Shown: piece after piece, positions 1 to 8,246 of the stretch
Layout of the letters: every line of letters begins with the position of its first letter
Position numbering within the stretch: position 1 is the first letter of the stretch
Assembly: GCF_030409325.1 (NCBI RefSeq)
Contig: NZ_JAUFPR010000001.1
Span: 930,001 to 994,000 of the forward strand
Direction: 5' to 3'
Origin: Mucilaginibacter aquaedulcis
GTDB taxonomy: Bacteria; Bacteroidota; Bacteroidia; Sphingobacteriales; Sphingobacteriaceae
Length of the DNA: 64,000 nucleotides
Notes under the pieces: model-generated
Seen by the model: the letters and a program-made list of their open reading frames with translations, nothing else
Databases searched by the model: none
What the model was told of the DNA's origin: nothing
Translations under genes and position numbers: made by a program

Positions 1-1
1 C

Positions 2-310
2 ACAACCACGGCTTACGACACTGTAAAGAAAGACTCCCTGCTTAATATAAAAATAGCAAACCCTAACACATACGCGGTAACTGGCGATACAGCTACTGTA
101 CATGCAGGCAGCAAAGGCCTTTTCCAGTATGATGGTTATAATTCACTTATTGCTTTTTATGACAGCACTTACAAAGCAGGCCCTCAGCCAAAATTTCATT
201 TGGTAGGAACCTACCGTTACGCATACAATGGTACAAGATTGCAATTCACACGGGCTAATGCCCTGCAGGATTCAATTCTGTTCTACGATCTTTATAAAAC
301 TTCAAATTAA
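2..310 (+). CDS. 3' end of an unrecognised gene (partial)
   Basis: The window begins inside this gene. The frame starting at base 2 stays open until TAA at 308-310, giving the last 102 residues. The fragment is rich in Tyr, Thr, Asn and Gly (for example LFQYDGYNSLIAFYDS) and has no motif I recognise; such composition is common in secreted or envelope proteins of this phylum, but that is inference. A GC-rich hairpin with a T tract follows 18 bp after the stop, which supports this as a real gene end. The N-terminus, start and function cannot be judged. Confidence 0.6.
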   Translation, partial: TTTAYDTVKKDSLLNIKIANPNTYAVTGDTATVHAGSKGLFQYDGYNSLIAFYDSTYKAGPQPKFHLVGTYRYAYNGTRLQFTRANALQDSILFYDLYKTSN

Positions 311-327
311 TTATGTTTTAATTTACT

Positions 328-361
328 GGTCGTCACCCTTAAAAGTGGCGGCCTTTTATTT
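328..361 (+). terminator. Intrinsic terminator of the upstream partial gene
   Basis: A 9-bp stem (GGTCGTCAC at 328-336 with GTGGCGGCC at 345-353, two G-U pairs) with an 8-nt loop is followed by TTTTATTT. Confidence 0.75.
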
Positions 362-383
362 AAAATTATCCGGTTTTTGTAAT

Positions 384-421
384 AAAAAATCAGCGGTACT
401 TAACAGTGCAGCTGATTTTTT
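384..421 (+). terminator. Second hairpin, possible back-up terminator
   Basis: AAAAAATCAGC (384-394) faces GCTGATTTTTT (411-421), an 11-bp perfect stem around a 16-nt loop, A-rich on one side and T-rich on the other, so it could stop transcription from either direction. An exact -7-type box TATTTTTG (421-428) abuts it; no gene begins just downstream, so that box may serve the sigma operon with a long leader or be fortuitous. Confidence 0.5.
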
Positions 422-469
422 ATTTTTGCACCCTCGTAATTAATTTGTTTAGTATCAACCTGCAACGGC

Positions 470-486
470 TTGGTACAGCTAATGCA
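470..486 (+). promoter_or_regulatory. Sigma-54-like -24/-12 site upstream of the ECF sigma gene
   Basis: TTGGTACAGCTAATGCA has GG and GC at the standard 10-bp separation and resembles the site before lon (43770-43786): the first 11 bases differ only by T/C at one place. It would start a transcript near base 497, about 95 nt before the sigma gene. Two departures from the TGGCAC-N5-TTGC consensus (T for C, A for T) keep confidence low. Confidence 0.35.
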
Positions 487-591
487 ATAAAAATTTATTA
501 CTTATTGTATCAATAATCGCAACCACTGCGTAAAGGCTATAAATAAATAATTAAAGAGTAACTATTATTTAAGCGGAATTAAAAATACTTA

Positions 592-1146
592 ATGCATTCA
601 CCCCCACGCATTACTGAAGAGGAGATCATCAGCCAATGCAAAACAGGCAGCCTAAAACACCAGGAAATGCTGTATAAGCTATTCTATGGCTATGCTATGG
701 GGATTAGTTTGCGTTACAGTTTAAATCGCGATGATGCCTTAGAGGTTGTAAATGATGCCTTTATAAAAGTTTTCAATGCCATTCACAGCTATAATATTGA
801 CAAACCCTTTAAAGCATGGCTGCGTACCATTGTGGTTAATACCGCTATTGATCGCAGGCGTAAAGATTTAAAATTTCAACTTAATGTTGAACTGGAGAAC
901 GCCGCTCCAATTACCAGCAACATGGGTGCGGTTGATAATTTAAATGTACAGGATATTTTAAAACTGATGAAAGAGCTGCCTGCAATTCAGCTTACCATCT
1001 TCAACTTATACGAAATAGACGGATATAATCACGATGAAATTGCAAATATGCTATCTATTCCGGTAAGCTCATCAAGGGTTTACCTGAGCAGGGCAAAAGA
1101 AAGATTAAGAAAAATGTTAAGGACCGAAACGCAAAACCATGGATGA
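592..1146 (+). CDS. ECF-family RNA polymerase sigma-70 factor
   Basis: A 184-residue extracytoplasmic-function sigma factor. Region 2 spans about residues 25-95 (AWLRTIVVNTAIDRRR is the typical end of region 2), and region 4 about 125-175 with the helix-turn-helix YNHDEIANMLSIP followed by SRVYLSRAKERLRK. Regions 1 and 3 are absent, as usual for the group. It overlaps the next gene by 8 bp (ATGG inside the final codons), so the two are translationally coupled and the downstream product is the likely cognate regulator. A possible sigma-54-like site lies about 105 bp upstream. Family assignment is secure; the regulon is unknown. Confidence 0.93.
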   Translation: MHSPPRITEEEIISQCKTGSLKHQEMLYKLFYGYAMGISLRYSLNRDDALEVVNDAFIKVFNAIHSYNIDKPFKAWLRTIVVNTAIDRRRKDLKFQLNVELENAAPITSNMGAVDNLNVQDILKLMKELPAIQLTIFNLYEIDGYNHDEIANMLSIPVSSSRVYLSRAKERLRKMLRTETQNHG

Positions 1147-2686
1147 GCAGTTGGATAACGACTTAAGCAACCGCATCAGGGAGGTGTTTGATAATTTTGA
1201 AGACCCATCCTACCCCTCTGCTGACGAAGGCTGGTTATTGCTCAGGAATAAATTTCCTGAAACGGAAAAGAAGCGTCCGGTTGCCTGGCTATGGTGGGCA
1301 AGCGCGGCGGCCGCTGTTTTACTATTTTTAGGTATTGGCCTATGGATGCTGAACCCTGCAAAACAAGCAGCCAATACTATAGCTGTAAAACATGCAAAGC
1401 AACAACCAAACGAATCAGTCGTAACGCAAGATACAAACATACAATTAGCTGCTAAACAAACACCTGTTATTAAAAACAATACTGTAGTAGCAACTGATTC
1501 ATCAACTATTAACAGCCTGGCTGCATCAAAAATACAAGCCGGCAAATCTGTCACTAAACCTTTAATACCTGCCGCTGCCAACCGCAACACAGCTGCCTAT
1601 GCAAACACAATTACAAAAACTATACAACAACCGTTAACAAAAGCAAACAACATTACTCCCGACTCCAATAGCATAAAAACAAATGCGGCACAATATGCTG
1701 CTAAGACAATTGCTCCGGTAGCCACAGGTTCAAAAACTCCGGTTAGTTCAGTTGTAGCACCTGGCAAACCAATAAACAGCAATCAACAGGCAACCGCGGT
1801 TGTTAATGCTCCGCAATACGGAGCGGTTTCGCCTGCCACTAATGCTTCAAAAACAGTAGTTACGGCCCCGGCTAATAACAGCACTGCGCCTGTAATTGTA
1901 AATACGCCGCAGGCCAAGGGCCCAACCCAACCAAAAGCCAACTCAATGGAAGCATTGTTTGCCAATGAGAGCAAAACACCAAAGGTTGATGATAAATACA
2001 CAGAGGATAAAAAAGTACGCTTTGGGGTTTATGCCGCTACATTTTTTAACTATGCAAAAGGAAGCGCCAATCAGGTTAATGCAGGGCTTGGTTTTTCATC
2101 AGATATTAAACTCAGCAAAAACATAAAACTTTCAACAGGCGTGGCCTTGGCTCAAAATACGCTGAGTTATAACAGTAATACGGTGCCGCTTAGTTACGCC
2201 AGCGCTGCGGTAGCCCGGCCACAGGCTTTAGCCAATTCTTACGATAAAGAGAATCTGTTTTCGGCCAATACATCTTTCCCGGTACTGAAAAACTACAATG
2301 CCAATTTGGTGGGTCTGGATATTCCGCTGAACCTTAAATATGAGTTTAATCCTCAAAAAAGTGATACTTATATTTCGGCTGGTTTAAGTTCAGGTACTTT
2401 CATCAACGAGGCTTATACATCAGTATATGGATATAGTCCATCCTCAATTGCGGCGGGGGCATCTCAGCAAACTACCGACGAAACCACCCGCAAAAATTTC
2501 ACCGGATTTAACTTCGCTAAAACCCTCAACGTATCGTTCGGTGTTGGTTATCCGATAGGTAAAACCAACCGGATAGTTATCGAGCCTTTTTTAAAGTATC
2601 CGCTTGATGGGCTTGGTTCACAACAACTACGTTTTGGTGCCGGGGGATTAAATCTGAAACTTAACTTCACTTCGCCCAAGAAATAA
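1139..2686 (+). CDS. Anti-sigma-like N-terminus fused to an outer-membrane beta-barrel
   Basis: 515 residues with an unusual layout. Residues 1-47 are charged and cytoplasmic-like (SYPSADEGWLLLRNKFPE, as in short anti-sigma tails of this phylum). Residues about 48-71 form one transmembrane helix (WLWWASAAAAVLLFLGIGLWML). About 72-285 is a low-complexity Ala/Thr/Asn/Pro/Lys-rich linker. About 290-515 looks like an OMP_b-brl/PorT-type beta-barrel with alternating strands and Gly/Asn turns. There is no cleavable signal peptide. Coupled to the ECF sigma gene upstream by an 8-bp overlap, it is probably the sigma factor's membrane regulator, with the linker long enough to cross the periplasm. The anti-sigma role and the trans-envelope topology are inference. 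Confidence 0.75.
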   Translation: MDEQLDNDLSNRIREVFDNFEDPSYPSADEGWLLLRNKFPETEKKRPVAWLWWASAAAAVLLFLGIGLWMLNPAKQAANTIAVKHAKQQPNESVVTQDTNIQLAAKQTPVIKNNTVVATDSSTINSLAASKIQAGKSVTKPLIPAAANRNTAAYANTITKTIQQPLTKANNITPDSNSIKTNAAQYAAKTIAPVATGSKTPVSSVVAPGKPINSNQQATAVVNAPQYGAVSPATNASKTVVTAPANNSTAPVIVNTPQAKGPTQPKANSMEALFANESKTPKVDDKYTEDKKVRFGVYAATFFNYAKGSANQVNAGLGFSSDIKLSKNIKLSTGVALAQNTLSYNSNTVPLSYASAAVARPQALANSYDKENLFSANTSFPVLKNYNANLVGLDIPLNLKYEFNPQKSDTYISAGLSSGTFINEAYTSVYGYSPSSIAAGASQQTTDETTRKNFTGFNFAKTLNVSFGVGYPIGKTNRIVIEPFLKYPLDGLGSQQLRFGAGGLNLKLNFTSPKK

Positions 2687-2755
2687 ATATTGGGGATACG
2701 GTTTTGAAAACGGCATTCATTAGCAATATGGTAGCCTTAATTTATCGATCTGATA

Positions 2756-3976
2756 TTATTTAAACCGGATAGCTTTTACAGGTGATATTTTACTCACCAG
2801 CATTGATGGCACAATGAGTACAAGCAGGCAAACAACCAGCGTCCCGATATTGAGCATCAGGATATCGCCCAGGTTAAATTCAACAGGTACAAAGGTCATA
2901 TAGTACGATGCCTGATCAAGTTTGAAAAAGTGCGTTTGCTGCTGAAAAAAGCCAAGCCCAAGGCCCAAAGCATTCCCCAGTAACAGGCCCAACCCAATGA
3001 GATAAGCGGCATTGTATAAAAATATCTTCTGGATTTTCCAGCTGGTGGCGCCCATGGCCTTAAACATGCCTATCATGGTGGTACGCTCCAATATCATGAT
3101 CAGCAATGCCGATATCATGTTGATCACGGCTACCAGGGTCATGAGCGCAAGCATTACTACCGAGTTAACATCAAGCAGTTTAAGCCATTCAAATATGGGG
3201 GGATAATCTTCTTCTACGGTGTAGGAGCGCAGCTTTACAGGTAATATATCGTCCAGTCTGTCTGCAGCATAATCAACCGCGTTAAAATCAGACACGCGTA
3301 ATTCGTACTCACCAATTTCATTAGCTTTCCAGTTGTTGAGCCTGTTAATTAATGATAAAGAACCAACCACGAAGGTTTTATCAACTTCCTCTACTCCAAT
3401 ATTAAATATTCCCTTTATTTTAAATTGTCGCTTACGCAGGGGTTCCTGAACAAAGTACATCAGCAGCTTATCGCCTACTTTTAATTTTAATCGGTTGGCT
3501 GTGGTTTGCGAAAGCATGATTTCCTTTTGTGCCTCTACCGAATCGGTAAAATCAATCACGCTACCGGCCACCATTATTTTTTTAAAATAGGTCCAGTCAT
3601 AGGTTTTATCAACCCCCTTTAATACCACACCTTCAATTTCATTATTAGCCTTAATAATACCGGGTTTGGTAGCAAAGGGCATGATGCGGGTAATGAAAGG
3701 GCTTTTTAGGGCACGTTTGGTAAAACTGGTATCGTCAACAAAAGGTGAACTTTCGTATGAGCTGTTATTATCTAATTTCACTACACGAATGTCACCGGCA
3801 AAACCGCGTATCTTCTCGCGAATCTCGTGTTTAAAGCCTTTAACAATAGCCAGCGACAGTATCATAACCCCCAAACCCAGCATAATACCAATAATGGCAA
3901 TGCGCACGATCAGTTTTGAAAAGGTGCGTTTTGACTTGAATGTTATGCGTGCTGATATAAAAGAGGCGAAACTCAA
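2756..3976 (-). CDS. ABC transporter permease, FtsX/LolC-E type
   Basis: 406 residues. An N-terminal transmembrane helix (about 20-45, IAIIGIMLGLGVMILSLAIV) is followed by a large periplasmic MacB-PCD-like domain (about 46-270), then three helices near 275-300, 320-348 and 372-398, ending in the FtsX-type tail SKISPVKAIRFK. This is the topology of LolC/LolE, which pass outer-membrane lipoproteins to the carrier LolA. No ATPase gene is adjacent, so the partner is encoded elsewhere, as is common in Bacteroidota. Lipoprotein release is the best guess; a MacB-like export role is possible. Confidence 0.85.
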   Translation of the reverse strand: MSFASFISARITFKSKRTFSKLIVRIAIIGIMLGLGVMILSLAIVKGFKHEIREKIRGFAGDIRVVKLDNNSSYESSPFVDDTSFTKRALKSPFITRIMPFATKPGIIKANNEIEGVVLKGVDKTYDWTYFKKIMVAGSVIDFTDSVEAQKEIMLSQTTANRLKLKVGDKLLMYFVQEPLRKRQFKIKGIFNIGVEEVDKTFVVGSLSLINRLNNWKANEIGEYELRVSDFNAVDYAADRLDDILPVKLRSYTVEEDYPPIFEWLKLLDVNSVVMLALMTLVAVINMISALLIMILERTTMIGMFKAMGATSWKIQKIFLYNAAYLIGLGLLLGNALGLGLGFFQQQTHFFKLDQASYYMTFVPVEFNLGDILMLNIGTLVVCLLVLIVPSMLVSKISPVKAIRFK

Positions 3977-4060
3977 TGCAGAATGATTTTTTGTACCTTC
4001 GCAAATATGCGGTTTTGCTGCTAAACCTACTACTACTAAAATTGTTTAAACATAATATTT

Positions 4061-5299
4061 ATGATAAAAACATTCCTTTTTTTCCAATGCGCGTTAATAA
4101 CAGTTTTGTGGACAAACACCGCCCGGGCCAACAGGCTTGTTAGTGTAAATCCCGACTCGGTGACAACCCAAACCGGTTCAAAAATAATTACCGGTGCCGA
4201 TCAGATTCCGCTGTATATTGACTATCTTAAAGGAAAAAATATTGGGATGGTTGTAAATCAAACTTCTGTTATCGGTCAAAACCTAACTCCCAGTGTTGAT
4301 ACGCTTTTAAAATCGGGCATAGCCATAAGAAAGATCTTCGGCCCTGAACATGGCTTTAGGGGTGATGCCAGTAATGGCGCCAGTGTAAATGATGCCACTG
4401 ATCCAAAAACAGGCCTGCCGGTTATATCATTATACGGTAATAAACACTACAAACCCACTCCTGAAGACCTGAAAGACCTCGATCTGGTTATATTTGACAT
4501 ACAGGATGTAGGCGCACGTTTTTATACCTATATATCAACCCTGCACTATGTTATGGAAGCTTGTGCCGAAAACAATATAGAACTCATGATACTGGACAGG
4601 CCCAACCCTAACGGCTACCTGATTGACGGCCCGGTGTTAGATACTACTAAAGCTCCACGTTCTTTTGTTGGCATGCATCCTATACCCATAAGCCATGGCA
4701 TGACCATTGCCGAATACGCTCAAATGATCAACGGCGAAGGTTGGTTAAAAGACGGTGTAAAATGCAAGTTAAAGATTATTGATGTAGCTAATTACAAGCA
4801 TGATATGGTTTACAAACTACCTGTAAATCCATCACCCAATTTAAATACCGATCAATCAATTTTGTTGTACCCCAGCGTATGTTTGTTTGAGGGGACAACA
4901 TTAAGCCTGGGCAGGGGCACCTTATTCCCCTTTTTGGAACTTGGGCACCCTTCATTAAAAAGTAAATATTTTTTTTCATTTACACCGGTAAGTATAGCTG
5001 GTATGAGTGAAAACCCGCCGCAAAAAGATCAGTTATGCTATGGTATCGATTTAAAAAGCTACAGTGTAGAGATGATCAGGAAAAAAGGGCGATTAGATCT
5101 GTCATTGCTTTTGCAGCTTTATAAAGCTTTTCCTGATAAAGCTCATTTTTTTAATGCTTATTTTACCAAACTGGCAGGCACCACAGAGCTAAGAAAACAA
5201 ATTGAAGCAGGTAACAGCGAAGCCCAGATACGCCGGAGTTGGGAACCTGGCTTAAATAAGTTTAAAACCATTCGCGCCAAATATTTATTATATCAATAA
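4061..5299 (+). CDS. DUF1343 protein, NamZ-type exo-beta-N-acetylmuramidase
   Basis: 412 residues with a signal peptide (about 1-23, ending near TARAN). The body matches the DUF1343 family: GMVVNQTSV near residue 65, the family hallmark FGPEHGFRGDASNGASV near 93-110, VIFDIQDVGARFYTY near 147-161 and DRPNPNG near 183-189. The characterised member, Bacillus subtilis NamZ, removes N-acetylmuramic acid from the non-reducing end of peptidoglycan fragments, so a periplasmic cell-wall recycling role is likely here. It lies 34 bp upstream of fmt on the same strand. Function is by family, not shown by this sequence. Confidence 0.88.
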   Translation: MIKTFLFFQCALITVLWTNTARANRLVSVNPDSVTTQTGSKIITGADQIPLYIDYLKGKNIGMVVNQTSVIGQNLTPSVDTLLKSGIAIRKIFGPEHGFRGDASNGASVNDATDPKTGLPVISLYGNKHYKPTPEDLKDLDLVIFDIQDVGARFYTYISTLHYVMEACAENNIELMILDRPNPNGYLIDGPVLDTTKAPRSFVGMHPIPISHGMTIAEYAQMINGEGWLKDGVKCKLKIIDVANYKHDMVYKLPVNPSPNLNTDQSILLYPSVCLFEGTTLSLGRGTLFPFLELGHPSLKSKYFFSFTPVSIAGMSENPPQKDQLCYGIDLKSYSVEMIRKKGRLDLSLLLQLYKAFPDKAHFFNAYFTKLAGTTELRKQIEAGNSEAQIRRSWEPGLNKFKTIRAKYLLYQ

Positions 5300-5333
5300 C
5301 AAGCAAAAAGCACTTTCAAACGTATATTATAGC

Positions 5334-6251
5334 ATGAGAATTGTATTTATGGGCACCCCCCAGTTTGCCGTTGCATCGTTAGATGCTTTAATTAAAGCAG
5401 GCAGTAATATTGTAGGTGTTGTTACTGCGCCTGATAAACCTGCGGGCCGTGGCCAAAAGGTGAGCGAATCGGCGGTAAAACAGTATGCGGTAGCTAACGG
5501 CCTGAAAGTGCTGCAGCCCGAAAAGCTTAAAAACTCTGATTTTTTGGCCGATTTAAAAGCTTTGAATGCCGATCTGCAGGTGGTAGTAGCTTTCCGCATG
5601 TTGCCCGAAGTTGTCTGGAATATGCCTTCAAGAGGTACCATTAATTTACATGCCTCATTGTTACCGCAATACCGTGGCGCTGCTCCCATTAACTGGGTAT
5701 TGATCAATGGTGAAAAAGAAAGCGGCGTAACCACATTTTTCCTGAAACATGAAATTGATACAGGAGATGTATTATTTACTGAAAAGATAACATTAAGCGG
5801 TCATGAAAACGCAGGCGAGTTACATGACTGGCTGATGAATAAAGGCGCTGGCCTGCTGGTAAAAACCGTAAAAGCTGTTGAGAGCGGCCGTTACCATGAA
5901 CACCCGCAAACCCAATTGCACACTGGCGAAGAGTTAAGGCATGCACCTAAAATCTTTAAAGAAGATTGCCTCATCGACTGGACCCAACCTGCCCAGCACA
6001 TCTACAATAAAATACGGGGCTTGAGCCCCATACCTACTGCCTATACTGATTTGAATGGTAAAATTTTAAAGGTTTACGCATCGGAGCTACTACCTGATGA
6101 GCCAGCTATACAACCTGGCGGCTTCCTGACCGATAATAAAACGTTCCTGAAATTTGCAGCTAAAGATGGCTTCATCAGCCTCACTGATATACAGCTGGAG
6201 GGCAAAAAACGTATGGGGATCGAAGATTTTTTGAGGGGCGTAAAACTGTAA
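5334..6251 (+). CDS. fmt: Methionyl-tRNA formyltransferase
   Basis: 305 residues, close to the usual 310-315. It transfers a formyl group from 10-formyl-tetrahydrofolate to initiator Met-tRNA in the cytoplasm. The N-terminal catalytic domain starts MRIVFMGTPQFAV and carries the catalytic Asn-His pair and loop in INLHASLLPQYRGAAPINW (about 103-121), with the catalytic Asp in EIDTGDVLF (about 139-147). The C-terminal tRNA-binding OB domain runs from about 205 (HIYNKIRGLSPIPTAYT). No def gene (peptide deformylase) is adjacent. Confidence 0.97.
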   Translation: MRIVFMGTPQFAVASLDALIKAGSNIVGVVTAPDKPAGRGQKVSESAVKQYAVANGLKVLQPEKLKNSDFLADLKALNADLQVVVAFRMLPEVVWNMPSRGTINLHASLLPQYRGAAPINWVLINGEKESGVTTFFLKHEIDTGDVLFTEKITLSGHENAGELHDWLMNKGAGLLVKTVKAVESGRYHEHPQTQLHTGEELRHAPKIFKEDCLIDWTQPAQHIYNKIRGLSPIPTAYTDLNGKILKVYASELLPDEPAIQPGGFLTDNKTFLKFAAKDGFISLTDIQLEGKKRMGIEDFLRGVKL

Positions 6252-6364
6252 ATAGTTTTCACTTTACTATATAAGGGGAAAGTTTGCTTGCTATATCGCT
6301 TTCCCTCTCCCATCAACCCAAAGTCAAAATAAATAAACACTGCCTTAATAATCACTGGGTTTAC

Positions 6365-6372
6365 TATTTTTG
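6365..6372 (+). promoter_or_regulatory. -7 box (TATTTTTG) of the DUF3050 gene
   Basis: Exact match to TAnnTTTG, 21 bp before the ATG at 6394. It covers the in-frame TTG at 6370 and so argues against that codon as the start. Confidence 0.6.
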
Positions 6373-6393
6373 CGGCCTCATAATTTTTATTCC

Positions 6394-7191
6394 ATGGCAA
6401 GCTACAGCGACAGAATTACCCTTTTAAAAAACGAGATACAACCCTTACGTGAGCAATTAATACAACACGAACTTTATAAAAACATTAACTCGCTTGATGA
6501 GCTTACCGTTTTTATGGATCATCATGTGTTTGCCGTTTGGGATTTTATGTCGCTGTTAAAATCGCTTCAGCAAAGATTAACTTGTACTGTTACACCCTGG
6601 ATGCCTACCGGTAATGCTAATACCCGCTATCTCATCAACGAAATTGTTACCGGCGAGGAAAGCGATATAGACGAAGCAGGCAACCGCACCAGCCATTTTG
6701 AGTTGTACCTGCGCGCCATGCAGCAGGCCGGCAGCGAAGCCATAGCTATCAATAACCTGTTCAATGAGCTTAACTTTGGTAAACATATTGATGAAGCCCT
6801 CATCATTGCCGAGATTCCTTTAAGCGCTCGCAACTTTGTGCAGCACACCTTTGAGGTAATTGAAAGCAGCAAAAACCACGTACAGGCAGCGGTATTTACC
6901 TTTGGCCGTGAGGATCTGATACCTGATATGTTTGTGAGCATTGTAAAAGAACTGAGCAAACAACTGCCAGGGAAGGTTGATATTTTATTATACTACCTGG
7001 AGCGCCATATTGAAGTTGATGGCGACCACCATTCACAATTGGCTTACCAAATGACTGCTGAACTTTGCGGCGACGATGACACGAAATGGCAGGAAGCAAC
7101 CAATGCGGTAAAAGAGGCCTTGCAAACACGTATTGCTTTGTGGGATGGTATACTGGCTGCTATAAAAACTCCGGTATCTTTGCACTTATAA
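6394..7191 (+). CDS. DUF3050 family protein (heme-oxygenase-like fold)
   Basis: 265 residues from the ATG at 6394. An in-frame TTG 24 bp upstream lies inside the -7 promoter box and is rejected. The protein matches DUF3050: [20 protein letters not shown] near 38-57, the all-helical body, and a paired-His segment [13 protein letters not shown] near 216-228. The family is predicted to share the heme-oxygenase/TENA helical fold, and the conserved His and Glu residues suggest metal binding, but no reaction is established. It stands alone, convergent with the PabC-like gene. Confidence 0.85.
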   Translation: MASYSDRITLLKNEIQPLREQLIQHELYKNINSLDELTVFMDHHVFAVWDFMSLLKSLQQRLTCTVTPWMPTGNANTRYLINEIVTGEESDIDEAGNRTSHFELYLRAMQQAGSEAIAINNLFNELNFGKHIDEALIIAEIPLSARNFVQHTFEVIESSKNHVQAAVFTFGREDLIPDMFVSIVKELSKQLPGKVDILLYYLERHIEVDGDHHSQLAYQMTAELCGDDDTKWQEATNAVKEALQTRIALWDGILAAIKTPVSLHL

Positions 7192-7263
7192 GTTTCAGGT
7201 ATTGAGTTTTGAGTTGTAAACATTGTGAACTCAAAACTCATTACTTAAAACCCAAAACTTATC
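7191..7263 (+). repeat. Heptamer array, AGTTTTG family, two facing arms
   Basis: The gap between two convergent genes is filled by 7-bp units: AGTTTCA, GGTATTG, AGTTTTG, AGTTGTA rightward (7191-7218), then complementary units ACTCAAA, ACTCATT, ACTTAAA, ACCCAAA, ACTTATC (7229-7263). The arms can pair imperfectly over about 30 bp. Same family as 37460-37554. Confidence 0.7.
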
Positions 7264-7264
7264 C

Positions 7265-8101
7265 TTACAACTTATTCAGCTCATCCATGAGCACCTTGCT
7301 GATGCGGTTAAAATAGCGCCTTACACCAAAACCCATTACCGTTTGTATGCCACGGGTGGCATTGGTTAAAAACACTTCATCGGCTTCGTAAAGAATATCG
7401 GGGTTTATCTGGGCTTCTGTTACATCAATATTGTTCTCCAGGGCCAGTTTAATGATCACCTTGCGCATTACACCTTCTACACAACCTTCGCTCAAGGCAG
7501 GAGTGTATAAATGATTTTGGTAAGATATGAATATGTTAGAGCTGCTGGCTTCGCACAGAAAACCGTTTTGATTCAGCAAAAACACATCATCAAGCTTATT
7601 TTGAGTTTTATAGATACCCGCCATTACATAAATGAGCGAATTGCAGGTTTTAATATTTGAAAGATAATTTGTTGCCTTAGGCAGTTCGTTAAATACATCC
7701 ATGATCAGGCCCTTTTCGTTCAAAAAGTACCTGGGCTCGTCAGATGGGGTAAGCTCCAGGCAATAACCCATTTTATTTTGCGATGGTGTATACAAACCCT
7801 CGGCATCACGATAAACGGTGAGGCGCAGCCTGCCATGCTTTACCTTGTTTCGTTTGGCCAGTTCCTCTACTATTTCCTTTAAAAAATAGGTGTCCATCTG
7901 CGAGTAGCCGTCAATTTTAAGGGCTTTCATACCGCGTTGCAGGCGGTCGGCATGCAGGTCGGCAAATTTTAGTTGTCCCTTCATTAAACGCATGCTTTCA
8001 AACAAACCATCGCCATACCTGAAAGCCCTGTTGGCTACGGATAGCAAGTGGCTGTTTGCCGGGTGTACCTCTCCATTAAAATTGATAAAAACAGGCGTCA
8101 T
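7265..8101 (-). CDS. Class IV aminotransferase fold PLP enzyme, PabC-like
   Basis: 278 residues of the branched-chain aminotransferase/4-amino-4-deoxychorismate lyase family. Visible marks are the N-terminal NRAFRYGDGLFESMR (about 23-37), the PLP lysine in NYLSNIKTCNSL (about 145-156), and the cofactor-binding C-terminal parts EASSSNIF and EVFLTNATRGIQTV. The size is typical of PabC or D-amino-acid transaminase rather than IlvE (over 300). A pabB gene lies at 35.4 kb, so a role as the ADC lyase of folate synthesis is plausible; D-amino-acid transaminase activity cannot be excluded. Confidence 0.82.
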   Translation of the reverse strand: MTPVFINFNGEVHPANSHLLSVANRAFRYGDGLFESMRLMKGQLKFADLHADRLQRGMKALKIDGYSQMDTYFLKEIVEELAKRNKVKHGRLRLTVYRDAEGLYTPSQNKMGYCLELTPSDEPRYFLNEKGLIMDVFNELPKATNYLSNIKTCNSLIYVMAGIYKTQNKLDDVFLLNQNGFLCEASSSNIFISYQNHLYTPALSEGCVEGVMRKVIIKLALENNIDVTEAQINPDILYEADEVFLTNATRGIQTVMGFGVRRYFNRISKVLMDELNKL

Positions 8102-8104
8102 TTG

Positions 8105-8143
8105 GATGTGCAGATTTCAAGTGTGCAAAAATGCAGATTTTTT
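8105..8143 (+). repeat. Octamer array, GTGTGCAA/TGCAGATT family
   Basis: Between the divergent-end of the PabC-like gene start and the rluD-like gene stop, units GATGTGCA, GATTTCAA, GTGTGCAA then TGCAGATT follow at 7-8 bp spacing. The words are the reverse complement of those at 26978-27017 (TCTGCACA). Confidence 0.5.
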
Positions 8144-8246
8144 ATTCGGATAAAACAGGTTAAATTGTTCATAATGCTATGGCATTGTAAATTCATGAGC
8201 GCCATATGCCTGCTCAAAAACCATGCTTATATTGGTACTAAGCATA

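Noticed and set aside
421..428. Exact -7 box TATTTTTG as start of a small RNA
   Set aside because: It abuts a hairpin and no terminator follows within the next 160 bp; a long leader for the sigma operon or chance is as likely.
228..443. 71-codon open frame on the plus strand
   Set aside because: It overlaps the end of the partial gene in another frame and runs through two terminator hairpins.
1210..2001. Three minus-strand open frames across the barrel gene
   Set aside because: They are shadows of the Ala/Thr-rich linker, with no start context or family likeness.
6370..6393. TTG start for the DUF3050 gene
   Set aside because: The codon lies inside an exact -7 promoter box and would precede the transcription start.
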